Assembly: GCA_021201295.1 (NCBI GenBank)
Contig: JAJQFE010000050.1
Span: 1-33,030, forward strand
DNA from: Tannerellaceae bacterium
GTDB lineage: Bacteria; Bacteroidota; Bacteroidia; Bacteroidales; Tannerellaceae
Direction: 5' to 3'
DNA: 33,030 bases
Each line of letters begins with the position of its first letter. Position 1 is the stretch's first letter. This document shows, piece after piece, positions 10,069 to 18,335 of the stretch. Both the position numbers and the translations under genes were made by a program. The notes beneath the pieces are model-generated. The model had not been told where the DNA came from, ran no database searches, and saw nothing but the letters and a program-made list of their open reading frames with translations.

Positions 10069-11676
10069 ATGAAGAATAACATGAACAATAAACTTAAAGC
10101 AAGCGCTTGTCTGGCGCCTGTTATTTTGCTGTCTGCCTGTCAAACAGGCGGTAAAGAGGAGCCCAAAAAGCCTCTGAATATTATTCATATTATGACGGAT
10201 GACCATTCGTATCAAACGATCAGTGCCTATGGACATCCTATTTCCCGGTTGGCACCTACTCCCAATCTGGACAGGTTAGCTTCACAGGGAATGTTATTCC
10301 GGAAGGCGTTCGTGGAAAATTCTTTATCCACTCCAAGCCGTGCCTGTCTGATGACAGGTTTATATAGCCATCAGAACGGACAGCGTCAGTTAGGGGAGGG
10401 GATTGATACGACTAAAGTGTTTTTCTCTGAACTTCTGCAACAACAGGGATATCAAACCGGTGTAGTGGGAAAATGGCATATGCAGTGTGAGCCTAAGGGC
10501 TTTGATTTTTATTATGTTTTATGGGATCAGGGAGACTATTATAATCCGGAATTTAAAACTCCCTATAGCCACGGAGAGTATATCCGTGAAGAGGGATATG
10601 CTACTACTTTAACTACAGATCATGCCATTGAATTTCTGGATGAAAGAGATCCGAATAAACCTTTTTGCCTGTTAGTGCACCACAAAGCTCCTCACCGGAA
10701 CTGGATGCCTGATACTAAATATCTCAATCTGTATGAAGAAGTGGAATTTCCTTATCCGGAGACTTTCTTTGATGATTATGTTACCCGCTGTGAAGCTGCC
10801 CGGACACAGGAGATGCGGATTGATCGGGATATGAATCTGGTATATGACCTGAAAGTGGATGAATTGAAAGGTAACGCAGAATATAAACAATCATGGCTCC
10901 TTAACTCGTGGGAAGCCTCGTTGGAACGTATGACTCCGGAACAAAGGGATGCCTGGCATGCTGCGTACAGCCATAAAAACAAAGCTTTTATTGAACAGGA
11001 TCTGCAGGGTGAAGAGCTCGTGAAGTGGAAATATCAACGTTACCTTCGGGATTATCTTCGTTGTATTAAGACGATAGATGATGAAGTCGGACGTTTGATG
11101 GATTATTTGGAAAAAGAAGGCTTGATGGAAAATACAGTAATCGTTTATACATCTGACCAGGGATTCTATATGGGAGAACATGGGTGGTTTGACAAACGGT
11201 TTATGTACGAAGAGTCTTTCTGTACACCATTGATTATTCGCCATCCTGCACTGACACAGACCGGCAAGGTGTGCGATGCATTAGTGCAGAATATTGATTA
11301 TGCTCCGACTTATCTGGCACTGGCAGGAATAGAAAAACCGGAGGTTATGGAAGAATGCTCATTGCTTCCGCTGTTAAGTGGAGTAATTCCGGCAGACTGG
11401 CGGGAATATCTTTATTATCACTATTATGATTATCCAGCGGTCCATCAGGTGCGTCGTCATGATGGTGTGCGGGATGAACGCTATAAACTGATCCATTTTT
11501 ATGGTGAAGGAGCAGGACATGATCAGGACATGAACTGTAATGAATTATATGATCTCCAGGCTGATCCGAATGAAGTACATAATGTCTACTCAGACCCGCA
11601 GTATGCCCAGGTCGTGTCCCGTTTACAGGACCGGATAGATCAATTCCGTACGGATCTGAAAGTAGATGAATTTTAG
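10069..11676 (+). CDS. S1-family sulfatase, lipoprotein, serine type; stop is TAG followed at once by TAA
   Basis: 535-residue sulfatase with a lipobox (VILLSAC, Cys24), so it is membrane-anchored and possibly surface-exposed. ATG 10069 puts the lipobox at the right distance. Motifs: MTDDHSYQT (metal site), signature S87-T-P-S-R91-ACLMTG, VVGKWHMQ, VIVYTSDQGFYMGEHGWFDKR, FMYEESFCTPLI. It resembles mucin-desulfating or GlcNAc-6-sulfatase-like enzymes; the substrate is inferred only. It ends ...KVDEF-TAG-TAA: if TAG is read as an amino acid the protein gains one residue and stops at 11677-11679. A terminator follows at 11764. Confidence 0.93.
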   Translation: MKNNMNNKLKASACLAPVILLSACQTGGKEEPKKPLNIIHIMTDDHSYQTISAYGHPISRLAPTPNLDRLASQGMLFRKAFVENSLSTPSRACLMTGLYSHQNGQRQLGEGIDTTKVFFSELLQQQGYQTGVVGKWHMQCEPKGFDFYYVLWDQGDYYNPEFKTPYSHGEYIREEGYATTLTTDHAIEFLDERDPNKPFCLLVHHKAPHRNWMPDTKYLNLYEEVEFPYPETFFDDYVTRCEAARTQEMRIDRDMNLVYDLKVDELKGNAEYKQSWLLNSWEASLERMTPEQRDAWHAAYSHKNKAFIEQDLQGEELVKWKYQRYLRDYLRCIKTIDDEVGRLMDYLEKEGLMENTVIVYTSDQGFYMGEHGWFDKRFMYEESFCTPLIIRHPALTQTGKVCDALVQNIDYAPTYLALAGIEKPEVMEECSLLPLLSGVIPADWREYLYYHYYDYPAVHQVRRHDGVRDERYKLIHFYGEGAGHDQDMNCNELYDLQADPNEVHNVYSDPQYAQVVSRLQDRIDQFRTDLKVDEF

Positions 11677-11763
11677 TAAACTAATGAACTGTTGATAAAT
11701 ATATCGGATTATGTCGTTGAATTAAAATATTGTTCTTATTCCTGTTAGTAAGGAGAGAAAATG

Positions 11764-11808
11764 AAAAATTCCCTAAGTAAATAGATACATCAACTTAGGG
11801 AATTTTTT
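11764..11808. terminator. Intrinsic terminator after the sulfatase operon
   Basis: Arms 11764-11777 and 11794-11807 (inner part CCCTAAG / CTTAGGG) form a 14-bp perfect stem flanked by A and T tracts. It works for the plus-strand sulfatase operon and could also serve the minus-strand gene at 11850. A separate perfect 14-nt palindrome AAATAGCGCTATTT follows at 11814-11827. Confidence 0.85.
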
Positions 11809-11849
11809 GCTGGAAATAGCGCTATTTAGGGAAATGAAACTTTTCTTTA

Positions 11850-12902
11850 TTAAATAAGTAGGCCGGCTTCCCGGAACATATTCCCATAAACAGCCGCCTT
11901 TTCTTCCAGAGGTTTAGGATAAGCCCGGGAAGATGAAGGCATCCGGTATAACCGGAATGTACGTCCTATATAGCCAAATTCACTGTAATGACCCACTTTG
12001 GGCTCTTTGACCGGGATTACTTTTAAAAAAGTCTCCATAGATTTTTGTCCGGTAATCACAATTGTATGACATTCGGGTATCTGAGATAATACTTTTTCAG
12101 CATTCCAGGGTTTTACCACTTCCAGGAACTTATCGGATGCATCATCATTCATCTGGACAATTTCTTCTGCTGTGTCCCCGATCCCTGTTCCATAAGTTTG
12201 ACAGAATACCTCGGCTTTTGCTTTGTCAAAAGCTTTCTTGCCGGGAATAATGAAATATTCTTTGTCATGATAAAATAGTAAGCCTAATATTCTCCACATA
12301 TCATTTTGAATATTCGGATAGTAGAAGTCCATACTCCAGCGTTTGCGTGGAGGAGGAAAACTTCCCAGCATTAACACTTTCGTATTTGCAGGAAGAAAGA
12401 AACCTAAGGGATGTTTTTCTATAGGTTTATTACTAAACAGAATTTTTTTCAAAGAAGGATTTAATTCCATATGTAAGACCGGATAAGATTTACCACTACT
12501 GTCTTTTTCATCCCGGCTGATTGTTTCAAATCCCATCTTTTCGTAAAATCCAACGGCTTGTGTATTCTGTTCGTTTACATCTACAGTTTCTACCTGATAG
12601 TTCTGTATGGCGAAAAATACGAGCCGTTTACCTAAGCCTTTCCCTCTGGCCTCCGGACGGATGAATAGCATATCTATATGATTTCCCGATATGCCTATAA
12701 AAGCAAGGATACTGTTCTTGTCATTTTTTATATAAAAAAGATCCGGTGTGACCGGCAGATATTGAGTTGCGATTAACGGTTTGAAATACAGGATATCTTC
12801 TTCTTTTACAAAATTATGTGTAGCACGTACGGATGCTTCCCATACATCCGTAAGCTCCGGAAACTCTGCCGGAGTTGCTCTTAAAATAGTCTGATGCTTC
12901 AT
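11850..12902 (-). CDS. GNAT acetyltransferase fused to uracil-DNA glycosylase-like domain
   Basis: 350 residues with two domains. Residues 1-148 are a GNAT acyltransferase (WEASVRATHNFV, acetyl-CoA loop IRPEARGKGLGKRL at 81-94, GFYEKMGFE), close to the YjaB type. Residues 165-350 are a uracil-DNA-glycosylase-family domain: VLMLGSFPPPRKRWSMDFYY at 176-195, NDMWRILG, and the C-terminal MPSSSRAYPKP. The linker (150-165) contains a run of seven A on the coding strand. With eight A the GNAT part would end at once in TAG-TAA-TAA, so the fusion might come from a homopolymer miscount. Against this, no ATG is available for a separate glycosylase gene. Ends with TAA. Confidence 0.82.
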   Translation of the reverse strand: MKHQTILRATPAEFPELTDVWEASVRATHNFVKEEDILYFKPLIATQYLPVTPDLFYIKNDKNSILAFIGISGNHIDMLFIRPEARGKGLGKRLVFFAIQNYQVETVDVNEQNTQAVGFYEKMGFETISRDEKDSSGKSYPVLHMELNPSLKKILFSNKPIEKHPLGFFLPANTKVLMLGSFPPPRKRWSMDFYYPNIQNDMWRILGLLFYHDKEYFIIPGKKAFDKAKAEVFCQTYGTGIGDTAEEIVQMNDDASDKFLEVVKPWNAEKVLSQIPECHTIVITGQKSMETFLKVIPVKEPKVGHYSEFGYIGRTFRLYRMPSSSRAYPKPLEEKAAVYGNMFREAGLLI

Positions 12903-12998
12903 TTATATGAATTTATATAATTAAAGATAAGAAATTATCAGAAGATATAAAAGTATCGTACCGGTTTGGGTTAGAATGGAGTGGGTGGACGGGACTGA

Positions 12999-13859
12999 TC
13001 AGAGATAAAATTCTAGAAGAAACTCGGCTTCGCTCAGGTAACTTTTTCCAAACAGGTTCAGATGGTTGAGAATGTGATATAATTTATAGATATTTTCCCT
13101 GTATTCCCAATCTTCCGGTAAAGGATAAGTCTGGTTATAGCCTTCATAAAATGCTGGTGGAAATCCTCCGAATAAACGGGTCATCGCTAATTCTGCCTCC
13201 CGGTGTCCGTAATATACAGCCGGATCAATCAGAACTGCGTTCCCTTCTTCATCACACATATAATTCCCACTCCAAAGGTCTCTATGTAAAAGTGAAGGTG
13301 GTTCTTCGGAACCTGCCAGAATATTTTCTATCATTGATTCCAGTCTGGCAAATCCTTTGGTTAATCTTGAAGTGCTATATCCTCTTTTCTCTGCCAACTG
13401 ATATTGAAACAATAAACGTTTATGAAAGTAAAACGTGGCCCAGTCTGTTTTTTCTTTTTCTTCTGCAAGATTTATTTGTGGAGTGGACCCGATATAGTTA
13501 TTTTCATAAAAGCCGTACCAGGAACTGGTCTGTTGATGCATCTCCGCCAGGTTTTCTCCGAACTGGAAATAAAAATGGCTACCAGGAGGATGGGAAGGAA
13601 TAAATTCTAATAAAAGGAATTCATCGTGAATAAGAATAATTTGGGGTATTCGTAGTGTACCCGATTGGGCTAATTCTGCTAACCCATTGCTCTCACATCT
13701 AAATAGGTCAGCCGGTAGGCCACTTTTTAGAAAATATTCTTTTCCGGAAGCGGTGGCTATCTTTTTATTATTAGCGATACATCCTCCTCCGACTGTATAT
13801 ATCCGGATAATCGGTTCCTGTAAAAATGATTCTATGGCAGGAAGAAGATGTTCTGTCAT
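12999..13859 (-). CDS. Fructosamine kinase / ketosamine-3-kinase family protein
   Basis: Intact 286-residue protein of the fructosamine-kinase family (phosphotransferase fold), which phosphorylates sugar groups on glycated amines so that they fall off. Visible motifs: AKGKEYFLKSG-like ATP-lysine segment (SGKEYFLKSG), catalytic loop LLHRDLWSGNYMCD (HxDxxxxN) and metal-binding IDPAVYYGHREAELAM. Ends with TGA. Starts 7 nt downstream of the regulator at 13867-14832, so it is probably cotranscribed with it. Confidence 0.85.
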   Translation of the reverse strand: MTEHLLPAIESFLQEPIIRIYTVGGGCIANNKKIATASGKEYFLKSGLPADLFRCESNGLAELAQSGTLRIPQIILIHDEFLLLEFIPSHPPGSHFYFQFGENLAEMHQQTSSWYGFYENNYIGSTPQINLAEEKEKTDWATFYFHKRLLFQYQLAEKRGYSTSRLTKGFARLESMIENILAGSEEPPSLLHRDLWSGNYMCDEEGNAVLIDPAVYYGHREAELAMTRLFGGFPPAFYEGYNQTYPLPEDWEYRENIYKLYHILNHLNLFGKSYLSEAEFLLEFYL

Positions 13860-13866
13860 TTTTCTT

Positions 13867-14832
13867 TTATAACTGGTTTATAATTTCCCGTTGTTTTTGA
13901 AAAAACATAATCCGTTGCATTTCTCCGCTTTCAGAGATCAGCGTGGAAGTCCGTTTCATAGATTGAATCCATTTTTTTACCAGTTCAAAAGCCACTACAT
14001 CTGTCGAGGTGATTTCATTCATGGTGAATGCCTTAATGATTGTCAGTTTGTAGTGGCTTGTATCAATATAGGCATAGCTGGTTTCAAAATGAATGTTGGT
14101 AATATAGAATTGCACTTTTTTCCCGAATGCAAACTCGCCGGTAATCGCAAGCTGTTCAATTTCATCTAATAAATTCAACAGGTCTTTCTTCAAATCTTCT
14201 TTTTCCTCTTTAGTGATAAGCTTGATTGTATGGAAATAAATTATATCATTTACTATGGACTGGAAGATCCAGTTATCCCATATATAAACTGTATTACTGG
14301 CATGACGGGCAATAGCCGGAGTCTGTTTTACCGTTTCCAGTAACTGCCTGCTTGGATGAATATCTTTACAACGAATAATTTTGCTGGCATTCTCATATTG
14401 ATATTTCCATTTAAAAATATAAAACCGTAAAATATGATCATAGTTCAGATATAGGGATGAAGGGATCATATTAAGCGCAGAGGCATGCTCCGTATTTTCT
14501 GTATTTTTAGAAGATTCAATTAATTGCAGGAAATGGTTGGACATCTCAAAATCAACCTCTTCCGTATTGATAAAATCTATTATTTTCAGATGGAAGGGAC
14601 GGCTTCTGTGAGAAACTGAGCCTACAATAAAATCGATAGAGATACCTAAATAATGAGAGATAATGGCCACTTCAGAAAAGGTAAAAGGTACTTCTCTTCT
14701 CAATCGGCGGTATACAGCTTCTTTTTCAATAGATAAAATTTGAGCAAGGGTATTTGCTAATACGGCTTTCTGAGGAATTTTTTCTTTAAGAGTTTGCAGA
14801 AAATTATCATATAAAATATCTGTCTTCATCAT
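13867..14832 (-). CDS. Putative HTH regulator (intact paralogue of a tandem pair)
   Basis: 321-residue protein with an N-terminal helix-turn-helix-like segment (ILSIEKEAVYRRLRREVPFT then FSEVAIISHYLGISID), followed by a helical region of unknown function and a conserved C-terminus (WIQSMKRTSTLISESGE, FFQKQREI). Probably cytoplasmic and DNA-binding; the ligand is unknown. It is the intact paralogue of the gene at 14870-15835: both are exactly 966 nt and align without gaps, with identical or similar blocks at both ends. Ends with TAA. Confidence 0.7.
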   Translation of the reverse strand: MMKTDILYDNFLQTLKEKIPQKAVLANTLAQILSIEKEAVYRRLRREVPFTFSEVAIISHYLGISIDFIVGSVSHRSRPFHLKIIDFINTEEVDFEMSNHFLQLIESSKNTENTEHASALNMIPSSLYLNYDHILRFYIFKWKYQYENASKIIRCKDIHPSRQLLETVKQTPAIARHASNTVYIWDNWIFQSIVNDIIYFHTIKLITKEEKEDLKKDLLNLLDEIEQLAITGEFAFGKKVQFYITNIHFETSYAYIDTSHYKLTIIKAFTMNEITSTDVVAFELVKKWIQSMKRTSTLISESGEMQRIMFFQKQREIINQL

Positions 14833-14869
14833 GATCTGAGCTATAATAATCGTTTTAACTTTTTAGTAT

Positions 14870-15835
14870 TTATAGAGATTGCAGAAGTTCACGTTGTTGA
14901 TTGAAAAAACTGACCCTGTGCTTTTCTCCACTTACTGAAATCAGCGTAGAGATCCTTTTCAGGGATGTAAACCACTGTTTAATATGTAGAAAAGTGGATT
15001 CGTCTGTGGTTGCAGCCGCATTTAATAATAGGGTCCGGATCAGGCTTATATGGTATCCATTGGCTTCTATGCAACAATGATTCGTATCAATGCTTATTCC
15101 TGAAATATAAAAAGACACTTCATTCTCCGTGTCTTTATAGGTACCCCTGGTAGCTGTCTCTTCCATATAATTGATCAGCTCTTCTAACTCCAATTTGATA
15201 AGGGAAATATCTTCTTTTTCAATCAACCGGGTATTCGCAAAAATATGGACATCCCTGATAAAATTAGCAAAGATCCTTTCATCAAAAATAAATTGTGTGT
15301 GAGGTATATATGTATGTTTTTTGAAACTTTCTTCGCCAATTCATTTTAATCTGGGAGGAGTTTGTATCTGACTGAAACGTTTAATCGGCGTATGATTTTT
15401 AGCCTAAAAAGTCTATTTAAATATATTAAACCTTGTGAGATGGGTATACTGGTAGCAGAAAGTAAAAGGAACTGTATTCCATGTTTCAGATAAGACCAGA
15501 CTCGGATCAGTACTTAATAAACTTAATAAGTTAACATAGTTTTCCCACATCACATAATCTATTTCACCAGGATGTTCAAAATCGGTTAATTGCAGACTAA
15601 ACGGTTTTACTTTTTCAGACTGAATCCCAATGAGCTGATCCAGAGAAATACTTAATCGCTCTAATATTCTGGCTACTTCTGCGAAAGTAAAAGGAACTTC
15701 ACTTCGGAGTCGTCTGTAAATGGCCTCCTTTTCTATCTGAAGGATATCTACCAGCAAATTAGCCAATTTCGTCTTATTGGGAACTTTCGAATTCAGAACA
15801 GAATGAAAATGTAAGTTTATTATATCTTTTTTCAT
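14870..15835 (-). CDS. Putative HTH regulator, paralogue with three in-frame stops (TAG, TAG, TGA)
   Basis: Same length (966 nt) and architecture as the downstream paralogue: HTH-like ILQIEKEAIYRRLRSEVPFT, C-terminal WFTSLKRISTLISVSGEKHR and FFNQQRELLQSL-TAA. No frameshift, but codons at 15413-15415 (TAG), 15404-15406 (TAG) and 15341-15343 (TGA) interrupt the middle. In the gapless alignment the first TAG faces Trp and the second faces Gln of the intact copy (IFKWKYQ versus IFK-stop-TF-stop). All three are one transition away from TGG, CAG or CGA. Either a young pseudogene or a gene read through UAG (the TGA would still be unexplained). The separated parts occupy 15413-15835 and 14870-15226. 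Confidence 0.72.
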
Positions 15836-16920
15836 ATATGTATATCTTCTCTTCCATAGGATGGACTAGATTTTATGAATTAATAAAGAAAAAGAATGCA
15901 GCAGGAAAAACTTATTCATATCTAAATCCCTTTAAAAATCAAAATCAGATCTATAGCATTTTTCTTTAAATCCAGATGGAAATATCAATCTCTATAACTT
16001 TTCCTTTAAGTAATTAGCCTCAAAGATTGTAAGTTATGTGCAAAGATTAAAACATTTTACTAAAACTGGCTGGGTAGAAAATAAAAAAAAGTTTAACAAT
16101 GAACTCGATTTTTGTCACAAAAATTTCTTCGGTTTTTTTGTTTCTTATTATCTTATAGAATCAGCTTTTATTTGGCAGGAATTTTTATGTAAGATGCAAC
16201 TATTTATTACATATTTTCTTTGAAACACTTTTAGCATGTGACCGAATATAATTTTTACGAAAAATGTAATAGCTTACAGGATTTGTCATTTATTCCATCA
16301 GTGAAAAATGGATAAATCCTCATGAAAAGATACAAATGGAAAAAACAGGACGTATCTTTGGTTTGGAAAGATATAAGAGTAAATGGCCGGAATTAAAACT
16401 CGGAATCATTTATAAAATGAATAAATATAAAAATAGATATTCATATGAACTTACAAAAACGTCAAAAATGTTTGAATGGAATTCTTCCTTTTTTTAAGGA
16501 AGTGTTAATCACTATATTTATTAGGGATATTTTCTTCAGGTAAAGAAAATAAATAGGAAAGAAATTGATTTGTAAAATTATACATCAATGATTTAGGAAT
16601 GCTTTTTTTCATATAAACATATTTCAGCATACAAAGTCCTGGCTGTTGCCAAAGCGTTGGGATCAAATAGGACGGACGATGCCTTAAACGCACTAAACAA
16701 AAAGAAAATTTAACCGTTTAAAAAGAAAAAGTCACATCTTCTCACAATGCTTCAGACAACCATCATTACCGCCACATCCCACAACAGTAGACAAACTCAC
16801 ATCACCGGCGGTAATTGATGGTTGATCATTTTATGTTGTGGCTTAAAATGTATATAATGGAAAGTCGGGTATACATATGTCCGGGAATCAGAGAGCCTAT
16901 ATAGAAGGAAAGTCTCCTTT
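15836..16920. other. Gene-poor AT-rich stretch
   Basis: No gene recognised. It holds runs of seven or eight A or T (16083-16090, 16132-16138), a short AT-rich ORF of 53 codons at 16336-16497 (MEKTGRIFGLERYKSKW..., TAA) with no known family, a small hairpin around the T run at 16484-16502 and the long stem-loop at 16757-16824. It could be decayed sequence or regulatory/RNA sequence. Confidence 0.6.
16757..16824. repeat. Long imperfect stem-loop downstream of sigma factor
   Basis: CAACCATCATTACCGCC (16757-16773) is complementary to GGCGGTAATTGATGGTTG (16807-16824) with one bulged base, around a 33-nt loop. It lies about 100 nt downstream of the minus-strand sigma gene and has no T tract, so it is not a standard terminator. 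It could be a remnant of a mobile element, an RNA structure or a dispersed palindromic repeat. Confidence 0.6.
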
Positions 16921-17490
16921 TTATTCCCGGACCATTTCTTCATATAATTCCTGCAACCGTTTTCGCAGGAAGAGTACTGCATAGCGCTTTCTGGAAATAA
17001 GAGTATTTACAGGAATACCTGTAGTTTCAGATATTTCTTTAAAAGAAAAACCTTCCAGTTCTGTTAATTCAAAAACAACCCGTTGTTCTTCAGGAAGTTG
17101 TTCCAGCGAGGAGGCCAGTTCTTCCCAGAATAATGTTTTCAACAATTCATCTTCCGGTAAACCATCCTGGTCATACATATCCATAAACAGAAGTTCGTCC
17201 TCGTTTTCTGTCTGATAATAAGGCAGACTTTCCTCTTTTCGTTTACGACTGCTGTCAATAATCTGATGGCGCGTAACCGAATAGAGCCATCCCGAAATCT
17301 GTTCAATAGAAGATTCAGACTCATACATCCTGGCAAGCTGGTAAAAAACATTTTGGAGAATATCTTCGGCATCTTCCCGGGAGGGTATTCTTTTTTGGAT
17401 ATATCCTTTCAGTTGTGCCTGGTATTCTTTAACTATTTCCGTAACATGCGCTTTACCGGGTGCTGTCATGGGAATTACACTCTCTTTCAT
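16921..17490 (-). CDS. ECF RNA polymerase sigma factor (SigZ-like)
   Basis: Intact 189-residue sigma-70 family factor. Region 2: YIQKRIPSREDAEDILQNVF, QISGWLYSVTRHQIID. Region 4: LEQLPEEQRVVFELTELEGF then FKEISETTGIPVNTLISRKR. Its ATG overlaps the TGA of the upstream membrane-protein gene, which implies translational coupling. No FecR gene is nearby, so the small membrane protein or the ferredoxin could be the input. Ends with TAA. Confidence 0.9.
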   Translation of the reverse strand: MKESVIPMTAPGKAHVTEIVKEYQAQLKGYIQKRIPSREDAEDILQNVFYQLARMYESESSIEQISGWLYSVTRHQIIDSSRKRKEESLPYYQTENEDELLFMDMYDQDGLPEDELLKTLFWEELASSLEQLPEEQRVVFELTELEGFSFKEISETTGIPVNTLISRKRYAVLFLRKRLQELYEEMVRE

Positions 17491-17855
17491 TCCTTATCGG
17501 GCTGGGCAGTATCCGGTTGCGGATGTTCTCTCTCACACCAGCCAAAACCATGACTTTTCATCCGGTTGCGGATCAGTTCCTTTCTTTCTTCATGAGACAT
17601 CTGATGAAACTGGGCAGCATGGGATTGATGGTGAGCCATATGCATATGACTCAATCTGTGGAAACCACCAAATCCTCCAAGCAACAGACGGGATAGGATT
17701 AGCAGCCCCACTGCCTGCCAGTACGTGATCTCGATACCTCCAAAAATAACCGGAACCAAAGCATTCCATAATAACATAGTGATGGCACCTATTCCTGCAA
17801 TTACTACAAGGAAGAATAATCCTCCCCATATACACTTTGTTCTTTTTCTGATCAT
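17487..17855 (-). CDS. Small two-helix membrane protein with His-rich tail
   Basis: 122 residues. Two hydrophobic helices (GLFFLVVIAGIGAITMLLW and QAVGLLILSRLLLGGFGGF), then a His-rich stretch (HRLSHMHMAHHQSHAAQFHQ) and a charged tail (SHEERKELIRNRMKSHGFGW). No family recognised. The tail could bind metal or interact with the sigma factor, with which it overlaps by four bases (ATGA). It is a plausible regulator of that sigma factor; this is inference from gene order. Confidence 0.75.
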   Translation of the reverse strand: MIRKRTKCIWGGLFFLVVIAGIGAITMLLWNALVPVIFGGIEITYWQAVGLLILSRLLLGGFGGFHRLSHMHMAHHQSHAAQFHQMSHEERKELIRNRMKSHGFGWCEREHPQPDTAQPDKE

Positions 17856-17872
17856 ACTATCTGTTTTTTAAA

Positions 17873-18091
17873 TTATTCCACTTTCAGGTAAATGGCTTGT
17901 GAGGGACATCTTTTCATACACTTCCCACAACCTTTACAATCAATCATACTGGTGATGATAGCATACCGGTGGTCTGCATCATTTAATAAACTGAATACAT
18001 TCCGTCTGCAGCGGACCACACAGTTCCCGCAACCACTACATTTATCTTCATCAATGAGTAAAGTTACTACTTTACGGTTTCTTTTAAACAT
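17873..18091 (-). CDS. 2x[4Fe-4S] ferredoxin
   Basis: 72-residue bacterial-type ferredoxin with two complete cluster motifs: CSGCGNCVVRC and CKGCGKCMKRCP. Electron carrier in the cytoplasm. First gene of a three-gene minus-strand set with the His-rich membrane protein (17 nt away) and the ECF sigma factor, which suggests redox or metal sensing. The 18092-18335 gap upstream shows no clear gene. Confidence 0.92.
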   Translation of the reverse strand: MFKRNRKVVTLLIDEDKCSGCGNCVVRCRRNVFSLLNDADHRYAIITSMIDCKGCGKCMKRCPSQAIYLKVE

Positions 18092-18335
18092 TCTTTCTTC
18101 TGTTATTTAGTTTTATGTCTGTATTTCAACCAAAAGAAAGCCGGCTCTTAGTTATTATTGTAGACGAACAGGTCAGAAAAATATTTTAAATCCATAGCAT
18201 TTTTATAAAAACAAGAAGAAAAAGAGAATGATTCCCGGGATAAACAATTCATTATTCAAAGTGTTCTCTTAATATAAAATAGAGTTCCTGTAAAATAGGA
18301 AAAATAAAAACCAGGTTACTAAAGTTATCATTTGC

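Noticed and set aside
16505-16693. 62-codon minus-strand ORF
   Set aside because: No recognisable family, no promoter, unusual composition; likely chance in AT-rich sequence.
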